DNA of 64,000 bases from Calocera cornea HHB12733. Lineage: Eukaryota > Basidiomycota > Dacrymycetes > Dacrymycetales > Dacrymycetaceae. Within the stretch, counting starts at the first letter, position 1. Each line of letters begins with the position of its first letter. Positions 54,076-64,000 of the stretch are shown here, in pieces. The translations under genes and the position numbers were made by a program. The notes beneath the pieces are model-generated. The model saw only the letters and a list, made by a program, of their open reading frames with translations. It was not told the DNA's origin and did not search any database. Location: assembly GCA_001632435.1 (NCBI GenBank), contig KV424039.1, forward strand, positions 1 to 64,000. Direction: 5' to 3'.

Positions 54076-55948
54076 ATGGCCAAAGATCCCCAGGCTAAGA
54101 AGGCGAAGAAGGTCGCGAAGGTCGCGGCAAAGCCCGCCGCGGCGCCCGTAAAGGCTGCAAAGGCAGTCAAGGTGCCCAAGGGCCAGGTCGCCCAGGTGCC
54201 AATCTCATCCAAGGAGATCCTCGCAAAGGCGAAGAAGACCACCCCTGCCCCCGCTGCGGCTGTCCCTGCTGTACGTTACCCCTTTCCTCGCAGCACTCCC
54301 GGCTCGAAAATGCTTACAATTTGCGCAGAAGGCCGACAAGAAGGATAAGAAGGCTAAGAAGGCTGCTGCGCCGCCCCCGCCGCCTCCCCCTCCTGCGGCC
54401 GACTCCGATGAGGACGACTCTGAGGAGGAAGAGGACTCGGACGAGGAGCCCCCCAAGGCGCAGCAGGTAAAGCCTTCCCTGCCTGTCGGGAAGAAGGCTG
54501 AGGAAACTTCCGACACTGAGGAGGACAGCGAGGATGGTGATGACGAGTCCGACGAGGAAGAGGCGAAACCCGCGGCCAAGTCCACCCCTGCCAAGACTGC
54601 TGCACCTGCTGCGAAGGCCACTGTTGAGGAATCCTCCGAGGAGGAGGAGGACAGCGAGGAGGAAGAGTCTGACGACGAGCCTACCCCGGCCGCCGCTGTC
54701 AAGACCAATGGGAATGGGAATGGCAAGGCCGCTGTTGCTGCTGCGGCTGATAGCGAGGAGGAGGACAGCGAGGAGGACTCGGAGGAGGAATCCGATGATG
54801 AGCCTGCCCCTGCTGCTGCCGTGAAGACGAACGGCAAGGCTGCCCCTGCTGTTACCGCTGAGGACTCCGATGAGGAGGACTCTGACGAGGAGGACGATGA
54901 TGAGCCCAAGGCTGCCAAGATGGACGTTGATGAGGAGGACAGCGACGAGGATGATGATGAGGACAGCGACGAGGATGATGATGAGGAGGACTCTGATGAG
55001 GACGAGGTGCCTGCGCCCAAGACTGGCAAACGCAAGGCCGAGGAGGAGGTCGCCCCTCCCAAGAAGGTCGCCAAGACCAAGGCGGACCAGACTGCGGGTG
55101 CCGCCGCGGCCGACGCGGACGAACCCAAGACAATCATCGTCAAGAACCTGTCGTGGAACGTGGACGAGGACTGGCTGCGGACCGAGTTCGCCGCATGCGG
55201 CGAGATCACCGGTGTGCGCATACAGCTCGACCGCGACACCGGCCGCTCCCGCGGCTTTGGATTCATCGACTTCACCGAGCCTGCCGCGGTTACCAAGGCG
55301 CTCGAGACGCTGCAGGGCCACGAGATCGACGGGCGCGAGGTGACGATCGACAAGTGCGAGTCGAACCCTCGCAACAAGGAGGCGCGCGCGAACAAGTTTG
55401 GCGACACGCCCTCGGCGCCCTCGCAGACGCTCTTCGTCGGCAACGTCTCGTTCGACTGCGACGAGGACACTCTCTGGCAAGCGTTTGCCGACTTCGGCTC
55501 GGTGAAGAGCGTCCGCTTGCCCACGGACCGCGATACCGGCAAGCCGAAGGGCTTTGGATACGTCGAGTTCGAGGACCAGGCCGGTGCGACGGCAGCGTTC
55601 CAGGCGGGCACGCAGGGGCTCGAGATCGCCGGCCGCTCCGTGCGGCTGGACTACTCCCAGCCGAGGGACAACTCCGGTGGTGACCGTGGTGGCCGTGGTG
55701 GCTTCGGCGGGCGTGGTGGTGGACGCGGCGGGTTTGGCGGTGACCGTGGCGGCCGTGGCGGGTTTGGCGGACGCGGTGGCGGACGCGGCGGTTTCGGTGA
55801 CCGGGGGGGTCGTGGCCGGGGAGGCTTCCGTGGTGGTGACCGCGGTGGCGACCGCGGCCGGGGCGGGTTCCGCGGTGGTGACCGGGGCCGTGGGTTCCGG
55901 ACTGGCGCCGCTGTGCCCGGGGCGGGGAAGAAGATCTCGTTCGACTGA
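54076..55948 (+). CDS. NSR1: Nucleolin-like protein (Nsr1/Gar2)
   Basis: Exons 54076-54270 and 54329-55948 sum to 1815 nt, giving 604 residues. Residues 1-65 are Lys/Ala-rich and basic. Residues about 85-320 are repeated acidic Ser-Glu/Asp blocks (SEEEEDSDEE, DSDEEDSDEE and similar), candidate CK2 sites. RRM1 is about 331-405 (TIIVKNLSWNVDEDWL, SRGFGFIDF). RRM2 is about 428-510 (TLFVGNVSFDCDEDTLWQAF, PKGFGYVEF). An RGG/GGFGGRGG box covers about 513-600. This is the standard nucleolin/Nsr1/Gar2 layout for pre-rRNA processing and 18S production in the nucleolus. The acidic blocks produce a long serine-rich open frame on the opposite strand that is not a gene. Confidence 0.93.
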
Positions 55949-56601
55949 GCCCTGCGCCCAGCCGATCGCGAGATCGAGGACCCGTCCGTTGGCTGTCGGT
56001 TGACGATTGACGATTGATGCTGATCTGCGCCCCGCTTGCTTGCTTGCTTGCCTTGATTATGATTGACGACTTGGATCGTTCTCCGCGCTGTTTCCGTCTC
56101 CTCTCCCGTTCTCCCGCTCGCACTCGCACTCCTCGGTACAAAAGGCCGCATACATATGTCTTTAGGGCCACAGCAGTTTATGACTGCTGACTACTACTCC
56201 GTGTTTCCTGTTCCTGTCCATGATGACTCTTGTTTGATGCTAGCACACTTGACCTAATCGACTCGTGGACAATCCCGTCCAGTCCGTCCATGACTCACTG
56301 AAGGTTATCCTCCAAACTTTTCCCTAAATAAAATTGCATCAAAAGCGTGTTGAGCATTGTTGAAGAAGCAGCTTCCACGAGGGAGCTGGCGTGCTCCGTG
56401 TTTGGTTTTAGCAAAAGCTTCCACGTCGACTAGCCCCCTACATCGCCACGCCCCAGGTCCCTTCATTACACGTCTCCAGTCGAAATTCCGGTGCCGCATC
56501 CCGACGCGCATACATCTGCCTCGTCCCTCGCCTGACTCCCTCCTTCACAGTTACTTTCATTCTTTCCCCCCGTTGTCGTCGTCGGGATACACTAGCACAC
56601 C
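55949..56601. other. Intergenic between NSR1 and SEC63
   Basis: 653 bp. Contains a (GCTT)n microsatellite at about 56034-56051 and a CT-rich promoter stretch before SEC63. No gene seen. Confidence 0.45.
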
Positions 56602-58979
56602 ATGGCCCAGTACTCGTACGACGAGTCGGGCAGCATGGCCTCCTTCCTCGTCCTCACCTTCCTCGCCGTCGTCCTCGTCCCCCTCACCTACTCCTTCGTC
56701 CCCAGCAGAGGTCCGTCGCGTGCCCTTCCCGTTCTCTGTTCTTATACTGAAGTACGGCAGGCAAATCGAAGGACGAGCACTGCACGTGCTCAGAGTGTCG
56801 CGCCAAGGAGCAGAAAGTGCACAAGCGCAAGCAGAGATCCCTCCTCAGCTTACGCGTCGGACCAAAGTGCGTGCCCGCTCCCTCCTCCCTTGCGTGGAAA
56901 GTCGCTGACCAAACAGCGTGGCAGAGCGCTCCTCACGCTTTCGTTGTGGGGCCTGTTCGGGTACACGCTCTACAGAGTCGCGACGATGGACGTGGACTCG
57001 GCGATCTACGACCCGTTTGCGATCCTGGGGATCCGCACGGGGACCAGCGAGGCGGATATCAAGCGGCATTATCGGCGGTTGTCGTTAAAATTGTGCGTTA
57101 TACCCCTATGTTCAGCATCGGGCAGTGTCTCACGCGCTGCAGCCACCCGGACAAGGTCAAGCTCGCGGTGAACGAGACGCTCGAGATGGTGCAGGAGAAG
57201 TTTGTCGACCTCACCAAGGCCTACAAGGCGCTCACCGACGAGACTGTGCGCCGCAACCTGGAGCTGTACGGCCACCCGGATGGGAAGCAGGAGTACAGCG
57301 TGGGCATCGCGATCCCGCGGTGGATCGTCGAGGGGCAGAACAACATCTGGGTGCTGGGCGTGTACGGGGTCGTCTTCGGCGTGGGGCTGCCGTTCCTCGT
57401 CGGGAGATGGTGGTTCACTTCGAGGAAGATGACGCGCGACCGCGTGCAGGGCGCGACGGCCACGCTGTTCTTTAAGAACATGCGGGACAAGTCGGACTAC
57501 CCTGTGCTGGTGGAGCTGCTCGGGAGGAGCTGGGAGCTGGAGCGGCCCGTGGCTAAGCGGTCGCCAGCGGCTGAGGAGGCCCTCGATGGGATCGTCAAGA
57601 GCGTGAGGGAGAAGGTGCCGCTGTGGACGCCGGTGGGCGAGTTTGATAGTGCCCGCACGAGACGGGCGACGGCGCTGCTGTGGGCGCATCTGCTTAGGCT
57701 GCCTCTATCGGACCCGTCTCTGGAACATGGTAAGCTTCTGCCTTTGCGCTTCTGGGCAAAGAGCTCCAGCTGACGCTGCCTGCAGAACAAGACGACCTCC
57801 TCCTGCAAACGCGCGACATGCTCAAGTCGATGCTCTCCATCTCCCTCGCACACAACTGGCTCTCCCTCTCCCTCAAAGTAATGCGCCTCCAAGCCGCGCT
57901 CGCCCAGGCCGTCCCGCCAGCCTCGCTAAACGGGGCGGTGCTGCAGCTGCCGCAGATCCGGAATGAGGAGGTGGCGGACGACGAGAGGGAGGAGCTGGAG
58001 GGGCGGTTGTTGCAGTGGAAGAAGCTCGAGGATGAGAGGCTGGAGGAGGCACGGAAGGCGTTTGGAAGGTGGGGGAGACTGGAGGTCGTGGACGCTTATT
58101 TCAAGGGTTTGTGCCTTTTTTTTTTCCCTCAGTGCTCTGGCTGACAGTGGTGCGAAAGTCATCGACGAAAAGGTCGTCACTCCGGGGGCGATCGTCTTCC
58201 TCGTCCTGAAGCTGCGGCTGCAGCCACCGGCAGTGCTGGCGACGGCTAATGGTAGCGCGTCTGCCGCGAGCACAGAAAAGGACACGTCCAAGCCGAGCAA
58301 CGATGACGAAACGGCATTCTTATTGTCCAGGAAGGAGGCGGAGGACCTGCCGAAGGGTGCTGTGACGCCTGGGTTGGCGCATGCACCGCGGTGGCCCGAT
58401 GTACGTTCCCAGATCCTCAATCTATGCAGCACAAGCTGACAACGCCCCGCAGGACCGACGCCCAGGCTGGTGGGTTTTCATCGGCGACCGGCGCACAGAC
58501 CGGGTTGTTGTCCCGCCCATCCGGATCGCCAACATCCCCCTGTCGGACGAGAGTCGCGGGGCGCACAATTACCGCATGTACAAGATGCAGTTCCAGGCGC
58601 CGCCGCAGGTCGCGATATACCCGTTTAGCGTGCATATCATCAGCGATACGTACATCGGGGAGGATGCGGTGCGGGATGTCAAGGTGCCTGATTTTGCCCT
58701 GCATCTGTTGCGTTGGCTAACGGCGTGTGTTATTAGCTGCAAGTGGTCGATCCCGCAGTGCTCGGCGCAGATGCGGACGTGGAGGAGGACGACATCTCCG
58801 ACCCGGACGAGGACACGCTCGAGGGCCAGCTTGCAGCCATGAAAGGCGGGCGGGTCAAGCCCTCCCCCGTGCACGGCGAGTTCGCGGACGAGGACGACGA
58901 GGAAGAGGAAGAGGACGACGAGGAGAGCGGGACGGACGACGATAGCGATGATGATAGCAGCGATAGCGATAGCGACTAG
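56602..58979 (+). CDS. SEC63: Translocation protein Sec63 (ER DnaJ-domain membrane protein)
   Basis: Works with the Sec61 channel and the luminal Hsp70 (BiP/Kar2) in post-translational import. The N-terminus MAQYSYDESGSMASF is followed by span 1 (FLVLTFLAVVLVPLTYSFV). A Cys/Lys-rich cytosolic loop (CTCSECRAKEQKVHKRKQ) and span 2 (LLTLSLWGLFGYTLY) follow. The luminal J domain is DPFAILGIRTGTSEADIKRH and YRRLSLKL, then an intron immediately before HPDK, then FVDLTKAYKALTDE. The HPD motif is intact. Span 3 is WVLGVYGVVFGVGLPFLV. The Sec63/Brl domain follows, and a very acidic tail ends SDSDSD. About eight introns from 56710 to 58735. Roughly 640-660 residues, normal for the family. Confidence 0.94.
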
Positions 58980-59003
58980 AGGGCGGTCGTGTAACTAATG
59001 GTA

Positions 59004-60953
59004 TTACTGCGCTAATGAGGCGTGCCGCCAGCCCGCTTGGGCGATGGTGCTGGCATCGAGCGTTTGCTCTGTGGGCGGCTCTATGGCGTCTAAGGAATCT
59101 TCTTCCTCCTGGGAGACCTCTTCGGGCCTTGGGATAGGCAGTACCGTGCACGCTCCATCTTCCGAAACCGCCACGACAGTAGCGAGGTGGAGCATAATCT
59201 CCGGGCTGAAAGTGAGGCGGTTCAGCCCTAGCTCCTATCGCGCACATAAGGTCAGTATCCACGAGCGTTCCGCAATATGGAACAGGACGAACCTTCCACG
59301 CTACCACCTCACCCACCGTGAGCTCCTCGCCGGACAGCACAGGCTTGAGGCCGTCCCATGCCCGCTCGACCTGCGCCCAATCGAGCCCCGTACCCTCTTT
59401 CCCCTCCCTACCACCACCACCGGTGACACCATCGCCCCGGCCCCCTCGCTCCTGAGGGAGCACCGCAACCACCTCCCTCGCCGCGCAGTCCACGCTGGTC
59501 ACAAAGACGTTCCCCGGCAGGCCCTCCCTCTCCGAGGGGGGGACGAATCGCGGCCGTTTGTTGCGCGGGCCCGTCTCCGTCCCCGGGCTGTGGCCAGGGC
59601 TGTCGAACAGCGTCTTCTGCCCGTGCTTGCCCGCCATGGACTTCTTGAACCCCTTGCGCTTGTTCTTGTTGCTTAACGAGGAGCCGACCTCGGGCTGAGG
59701 CGGGTGTGGGGTTTGGAGGGAGGAGGGCGCGGAGGGAGGGGGCGTGTCGTACGGCAGGGTGAAGGGCTGTTCTTCCGGCCCGTCCGCCTCGTGCTCCACC
59801 GTGTCCATTTCTCGGAGTTGCAGGGTGACATCAACCGCCTCGGTCAGGGAAGGGGCAGCAGGCTCCCCAGCCCCAACCCCAACCTTGCGCCGCACCTCCA
59901 GAGCCTCGAGAGCAGCACCAGAGCCCTCCACAGCACCGTCACCGGCACCCTTAAGCAGCGCCCTCCTCTTCCTCCGCCTGGCGTTCCTCGAGTGCGTCGA
60001 GGGCTTGCCCTCTCCGGGAGGGACGGGCTCGGCGGGGGTGCGGAGGACGGCGGGGGTCGGCCTGCAGGAGATGGATGATGGTCAGCGGGGTTGGGGGAAG
60101 GGAGGGAAGGGAGGGGGGGAACGCACGTTTGCGGTGTGAGTCCGTTGCGGGTTTGGGCGGGGTGGAGCGTTGCGGGTTTGGGGAGTGCAGCGGGGGAGTC
60201 GGCTGAGCTGGTTTCTGAGTCTGAGGAAGAGTCTGAGGAAGACTCGCTTTCCTCCTCCTCCGCCTCCTCCTCTTCCTTTTCCTCAGACTCTCTCTCTCCT
60301 TGTGAGTCGCTGGAGCCGTCCGATTCCTCTGAGGACCTTGATTCCTCTTCGGACGAGTCCTCGACAGACTCGGTAGATACGGACTTGGGAGCGCTGGCCG
60401 GGATGAGCTGGCGGGAGCTGAGTGGAATAGCGTCGGCTCGCTTCGGAGGATTGAATGCATAAGGGGATGAACGCACTTTTCTGGGAGTGGGAGGACCGCT
60501 GGGGGCGGCTCTATCCTGCGCCGCTTCGGGGCTGATGTGCTGCCCTCTGCTCCAGTGAGCGTCTCCAAATGGTGCGGAGACCCAGGGGACGCACCTTCAG
60601 TCTCTCGTCTTCTCTTGATCTGTTTCCCGTTTACTTGAGGCCGGGCTTTCACGCTAGCACAGAGTCAGCACGACGGTGGACGCAAAGCCCGCAAGTGCGC
60701 ACCTGAGCAAGTCCCCCTCCTTCAAGATGCCCACCGCACTCTCATCAAGCAGCTCGAACCCCTCGACGTCCAGGAGCACCTCGCCCGCGCTGACGCCCGC
60801 CTGAGCAAACGCGGGCACATCCCTGCAGATGTCGTCCTTGAGCGCGCGCACGGTGTCGCGGCGGAGGAGGGCGGGTGCGAGGTCGTACCATACCCTGCTG
60901 GGAGGCAGCGGGGGGTGGCTGGTGAGCCTGATGCGGAGGGAGGGGGCGGCCAT
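59004..60953 (-). CDS. Coilin-like protein (Cajal-body marker homologue)
   Basis: Three segments fit coilin. (1) The N-terminal self-association domain, about residues 1-80: SLRIRLTSHPPLPPSRVWYD, TVRALKDDICRDV, VLLDVEGFELLDESAVGILK and EGDLLRC, a ubiquitin-like fold. (2) A central disordered region with NLS-type clusters (KQIKRRRE, NARRRKRRALLKG) and long Ser/Glu runs. (3) A C-terminal Tudor-like domain with WDGLKPVLSGEELTVGEVVA and WK, then LGLNRLTFSPEIMLHLATVV and VLPIP. Several short introns (near 60710-60650, 60590-60480, 60125-60065 and 59280-59235). Coilin organises snRNP/snoRNP maturation in Cajal bodies and is well described in animals and plants but not in budding yeast. The assignment rests on by-eye similarity at both ends. 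An unrelated nuclear protein cannot be excluded. Confidence 0.68.
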
Positions 60954-61170
60954 CGCGGGTGCGCTCGAGACTGCAGTCAGGGACGGGAGGATGAGACTAC
61001 TTTTACTGCACCAGAGTATCACGCGCCTGTGGCTGGGGCTGGACCCTGACACGGTGCAGGCACGCTGGGCAGCCGCGTGCCCTTATAGGCTATCTCCCTC
61101 CCTCCCTCCCTCCCTCCCTCTCCCCTCCTCGCCCACTCTGCCCCCCCACACGATAAGTTAACACTGCACT
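60954..61170. promoter_or_regulatory. Divergent promoter, coilin-like gene / FUR1
   Basis: 217 bp between the start codons. Contains a (CCCT)n pyrimidine tract at about 61093-61121 just before FUR1, plus CTTATAGG at 61081-61088, a weak TATA-like word. Confidence 0.5.
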
Positions 61171-62634
61171 ATGGCAACCGCAGAGCACAGGTCCTCCCAG
61201 ACCTCCCCCGCTGACCTGCCCCCGAACGTAATCACCCTCCCACAGACCGCCCAGCTCGAGGCCCTATACACAATCATCAGGGATAAGGACACAAAGCGGT
61301 GCGTCAGTGCCCTGCTCTGTGGGAGTACGCGAGGAGTGCGCTGCTACTGATGCTGCCAAGGGGCGACTTCATCTTCTACACGGACCGCATAATACGCTTG
61401 CTCGTCGAGGAGGGTGCGTCCTCTCCTCCACTCTGTTCCTCCCAGATCGGCTCGGCGCGTCCCCTCGCTCAATCCTGAACGTTGGATAGGACTCAACCAC
61501 CTCCCCGTCGTCCCCAAGAGCGTCGTCACCCCTACCGGTGTGTGCCCCTTTTCCTTCGCCTCGTCAACATTGCGCGGCTCGCTCAGCACGTTCCTGACCC
61601 TGCACAGGAGAGACATACGACGGCGTGGGGTTCAAAGGCCGCATATGCGGCGTGTCGATCCTGCGTGCAGGAGAGGTGCGCCTCTCCTCTCCTATTCCCA
61701 TCTCCACATTCTCTGATATGGACCATGCGTGTGTGCTTGGTCTAGGCGATGGAAGCGGGCTTGCGAGAAGTGTGCAGGAGCGTGAGGATCGGGAAGATTC
61801 TTATACAGCGGGTGCGTGCCCCTTCTTGCGGTCCACTGGACTCGGTGTCCTCCGGGACGGGGGAGGTGTTGTGCTGACGGGTTGGGGATTCGGTAGGACG
61901 AGGAGACGGCGGAGGCGAAGCTGTTTTACTCCAAGGTGCGTCTCCACTCCCCCGAGGACCCGGAGATCTGGATCTGGATCTGGATCTGGAGCCCCGGGAG
62001 TCGCGACTCAGGCCCCCGCACCGGGCTCACGGGTACCCGGTTCGTAGCTCCCGGACGACATTGCGAACCGCTATGTGCTCTTGCTGGACCCGATGCTGGG
62101 TGCGTCCTGCGCTCCGCTTTCCTGTTTCGTTTCAAGCAGGGGCCCCCACACTCACACGAGCTCTCCAACAGCAACGGGAGGGTCGGCGATCAAAGCTGTC
62201 GAAGTGCTGCAGCAGGCTGGGGTGCCCGAGGAGCGGATCATCTTCATAAACCTCGTGCGTCCCCTTCCCCCTCCCCTTCCCTTGCGTGCCTGGCCGGCTA
62301 AGCGGTATCCTTCTGGGGTTCAGGTCGCAGCACCAGAGGGCATCCACGCCTTCTGCTCGAAGCACCCTACAACGCGTGTCGTACGTCCTCCTTCCCAGCT
62401 ACACATGAGCTGGAATGGACAGCTGACGAGCACTCGTGGCCGCGTCGGGCATGGATAGATCACGGGCTGGATCGACAGGGGCTTGAACGACAAGGCGTAT
62501 ATCATCCCCGGCCTGGGAGACTTTGGCGAACGCCGGTACGCAGCTCTCTTGTCCTCTGTCTTCTGTCTCCTGTCTTTTGTTCTGTGGCGTGGTGGGGTCC
62601 GAGCTGAGCACGGGGTTGTAGGTACACCTGCTGA
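61171..62634 (+). CDS. FUR1: Uracil phosphoribosyltransferase
   Basis: Salvages uracil to UMP with PRPP. About 225 residues spread over eleven small exons with ten introns in 1.46 kb; joining at GT/AG ends restores the family sequence throughout. It starts MATAEHRSSQTSPADLPPNV. The core reads DFIFYTDRIIRLLVEE, GLNHLPVVPK, GETYDGVGFKGRICGVSILR and AGEAMEAGLREVC, then the PRPP loop LLDPMLATGGSAIKAVEVL and the end GWIDRGLNDKAYIIPGLGDF and GERRYTC, which is the typical uracil-binding C-terminus. The last intron splits the Arg codon before TyrThrCys-stop. Nothing is missing. The gene is the usual determinant of 5-fluorouracil sensitivity in fungi (established knowledge). Confidence 0.95.
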
Positions 62635-63311
62635 GAGGAAGAAAAGCGAAGCGCGGAGCGCGGAGAAGGGGAAGAGGGGCGGCGAAGCCGTACTGTACTG
62701 TACCGCCTGGAGTGCGGCTGGGGCGATCGGCTCTCCTTTGAAGCTGTTGACGAACTGAAATGGCCAATTCATGATGCATTCACACGGTTTCACAACTTTT
62801 ACAAACTCCAGAAGGAGCCGTGTAGCCGACCTGCTAGTCGGGAGCGAGGGCTCACTGTAACCGTCGGACTGGTCGGAGAACAGTCAGAGAAACACACCGA
62901 GAAGGTCGCACTTCGTAGACCTCGGCCAACGTGTGCATCCCTCAGATGACAATACCGGGCCAAAGTCCGGAGTGGTGACGAGCGGCAATCATGGATTGTA
63001 GGCCCCAAAGACAGGCGGCATGAGGACCTCACCCGCAGGCCGAGTGAACAGCCAGGATTGCTCAGAGAAACGGGAAAATGGTAGCGAACTTGATAGTGCC
63101 CTCTTCGCCGCCAAGCTACCTGCGATACAAAGCAGGTATTGGGATAGTGCGGCTGTGAGGCGTTATCATGCAGCTCGGGGGAGATGAAGATCATATGTCA
63201 TTCATATCTGCGTAGCGCATGCAGCATATCCGACCCCTCTCCGAGCTACACCACACCGCACCCACACGGGCGCGCGTTCAATCATCCCGGGGCCCCTACA
63301 GCAGTGTCCGC
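62635..63311. other. Intergenic between FUR1 and the eL36 gene
   Basis: 677 bp, no gene seen. A (GTACT)n repeat lies at about 62690-62703. Confidence 0.45.
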
Positions 63312-63764
63312 TCAGTGCGCTCTCCTGCTCTCGGCGATGACGTTTGTGAGCTCCTCGAGCTTGCGCTTGGAGCGGAGTAATGTGCCGAGGCGCTTTTTGG
63401 TCAGCTTGCGCGCCTTCTTGTCCTGCGCCAGAGGTCAGCACCGCATCCCAATGCCGTCGCTAGGGAAGGGAAAGGGAAGGGAAACTGTGATAAGAAAAAG
63501 CACGCACCTTGCTGTTCCTCAACAGCTCGAGCACGCGGCGCTCGTACGGCGCAAAGCCCGCAACCTCCCGAACGACGGAGCGGACAAACTTTGTCTTCTC
63601 GCTCTGCACACCCTTGCGGTGCGACGGCTTGGCCACCTTGTCGATCGCGGTTGTCGGGCGGCCGGTGGTCGTGCCGTATCGGAGGTCTGTGAGGACGAAG
63701 CGTGTGTTAATGTACGTCCAGGGTTGGAGGTAACGGAAAGCTCACTGTTGCGGGTGACGGCCAT
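63312..63764 (-). CDS. RPL36: 60S ribosomal protein eL36
   Basis: Exons (minus) 63764-63746, 63686-63508 and 63422-63312 sum to 309 nt, giving 102 residues. The sequence starts [20 protein letters not shown] and continues through [20 protein letters not shown] and [20 protein letters not shown], then [20 protein letters not shown], ending ESRRAH. This is the complete eL36 family pattern and normal length. The first intron falls after 19 nt of coding sequence, an arrangement common in fungal ribosomal protein genes. Confidence 0.97.
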
Positions 63765-64000
63765 CTTGATCGATACTGTCGGTTGTCGGTGGACTGCTGA
63801 GTGCGCGAGATACTATGCAGAATGCTTCCGAGTAGGGCGCCCTACATTTGCAGTTTCAAGCCACAGCTTTGTTTAGGGCCGGCTAGGATCGCCACCTCAG
63901 ACGCGCTGCGGATTAACCGCCGCGCTCGGGAATACCAGTCGTCGCAGAGGGGAAAAGAGTGGAATTCTGCATAATTATGTACGGCGATGCTCCTCCCCGT
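63765..64000. other. Upstream region of RPL36 to the window edge
   Basis: 236 bp, presumably promoter. No further feature recognised. Confidence 0.4.

Noticed and set aside
54205..55611. Long serine-rich open frame on the minus strand opposite NSR1
   Set aside because: It is the complement of the repeated acidic GAG/GAC codons and RRMs of NSR1, which has clear domains. No family-like sequence is seen in the minus frame.
1..64000. CRISPR arrays, operons, Shine-Dalgarno sites, prophage
   Set aside because: The window is eukaryotic nuclear DNA with spliceosomal introns. No regularly spaced direct repeats of CRISPR type were seen.

Overview
The window is nuclear DNA of a filamentous basidiomycete, probably one of the Agaricomycotina. 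It is GC-rich. Genes are split by many short introns of about 45-100 nt. Most donors read GTGCGY or GTACGY and many acceptors follow a CTGAC-like branch site. The gene set is eukaryotic: Paf1 complex, Mediator, CCT chaperonin, Sec63, PMT and coilin. No species name can be justified from the sequence.

Layout. Positions 1-19.9 kb are gene-poor and accessory. They hold a UV-damage endonuclease (UVE1), a short-chain dehydrogenase, an intron-containing tRNA-Lys(UUU) beside a decayed tRNA-like copy, an intact young Ty1/copia element (9276-13768), a ribosome-assembly gene (RSA3), and a dispersed family of six tiny secreted four-cysteine peptide genes. One of those six is frameshifted. Positions 19.9-42.0 kb are dense housekeeping: GRC3, TSR2, PMT, CCT2, a very large SH3/Ras-association scaffold, CTR9, mannose-6-phosphate isomerase and a Rab escort protein. 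Positions 42-49.4 kb are mostly intergenic around MED10. Positions 49.4-63.8 kb carry RIC8, an NTF2-fold (SnoaL-like) protein, an NSR1/nucleolin homologue, SEC63, a coilin homologue, uracil phosphoribosyltransferase and ribosomal protein eL36.

The most notable signal is the peptide family. Its members are 48-55 residues long, with a signal peptide, an X-Pro dipeptide run straight after the expected cleavage point, and a C-terminal core C-x(4-6)-C-x(1-3)-C-x(4-7)-C. They form three subtype pairs by cysteine spacing. The intact copies share a TATA box 121-136 bp upstream of the ATG. In one member (8996-9163, minus) the copia element, with identical 133-bp LTRs and an ATGAA target duplication, lies exactly between the gene and its TATA box. 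The two halves of that promoter are therefore now about 4.5 kb apart. I do not recognise this family from established knowledge.

Functionally, several genes serve ribosome production (RSA3, GRC3, TSR2, NSR1, eL36, and coilin for snRNP/snoRNP bodies). Others serve secretion and glycosylation: mannose-6-phosphate isomerase supplies mannose, PMT transfers it to proteins, SEC63 drives ER import, and the Rab escort protein supports vesicle traffic. Exon structures were worked out by eye. For most genes the spliced length closes in frame. Exact splice sites in CTR9, CCT2, the Rab escort protein, SEC63, coilin and RIC8 are only partly verified.
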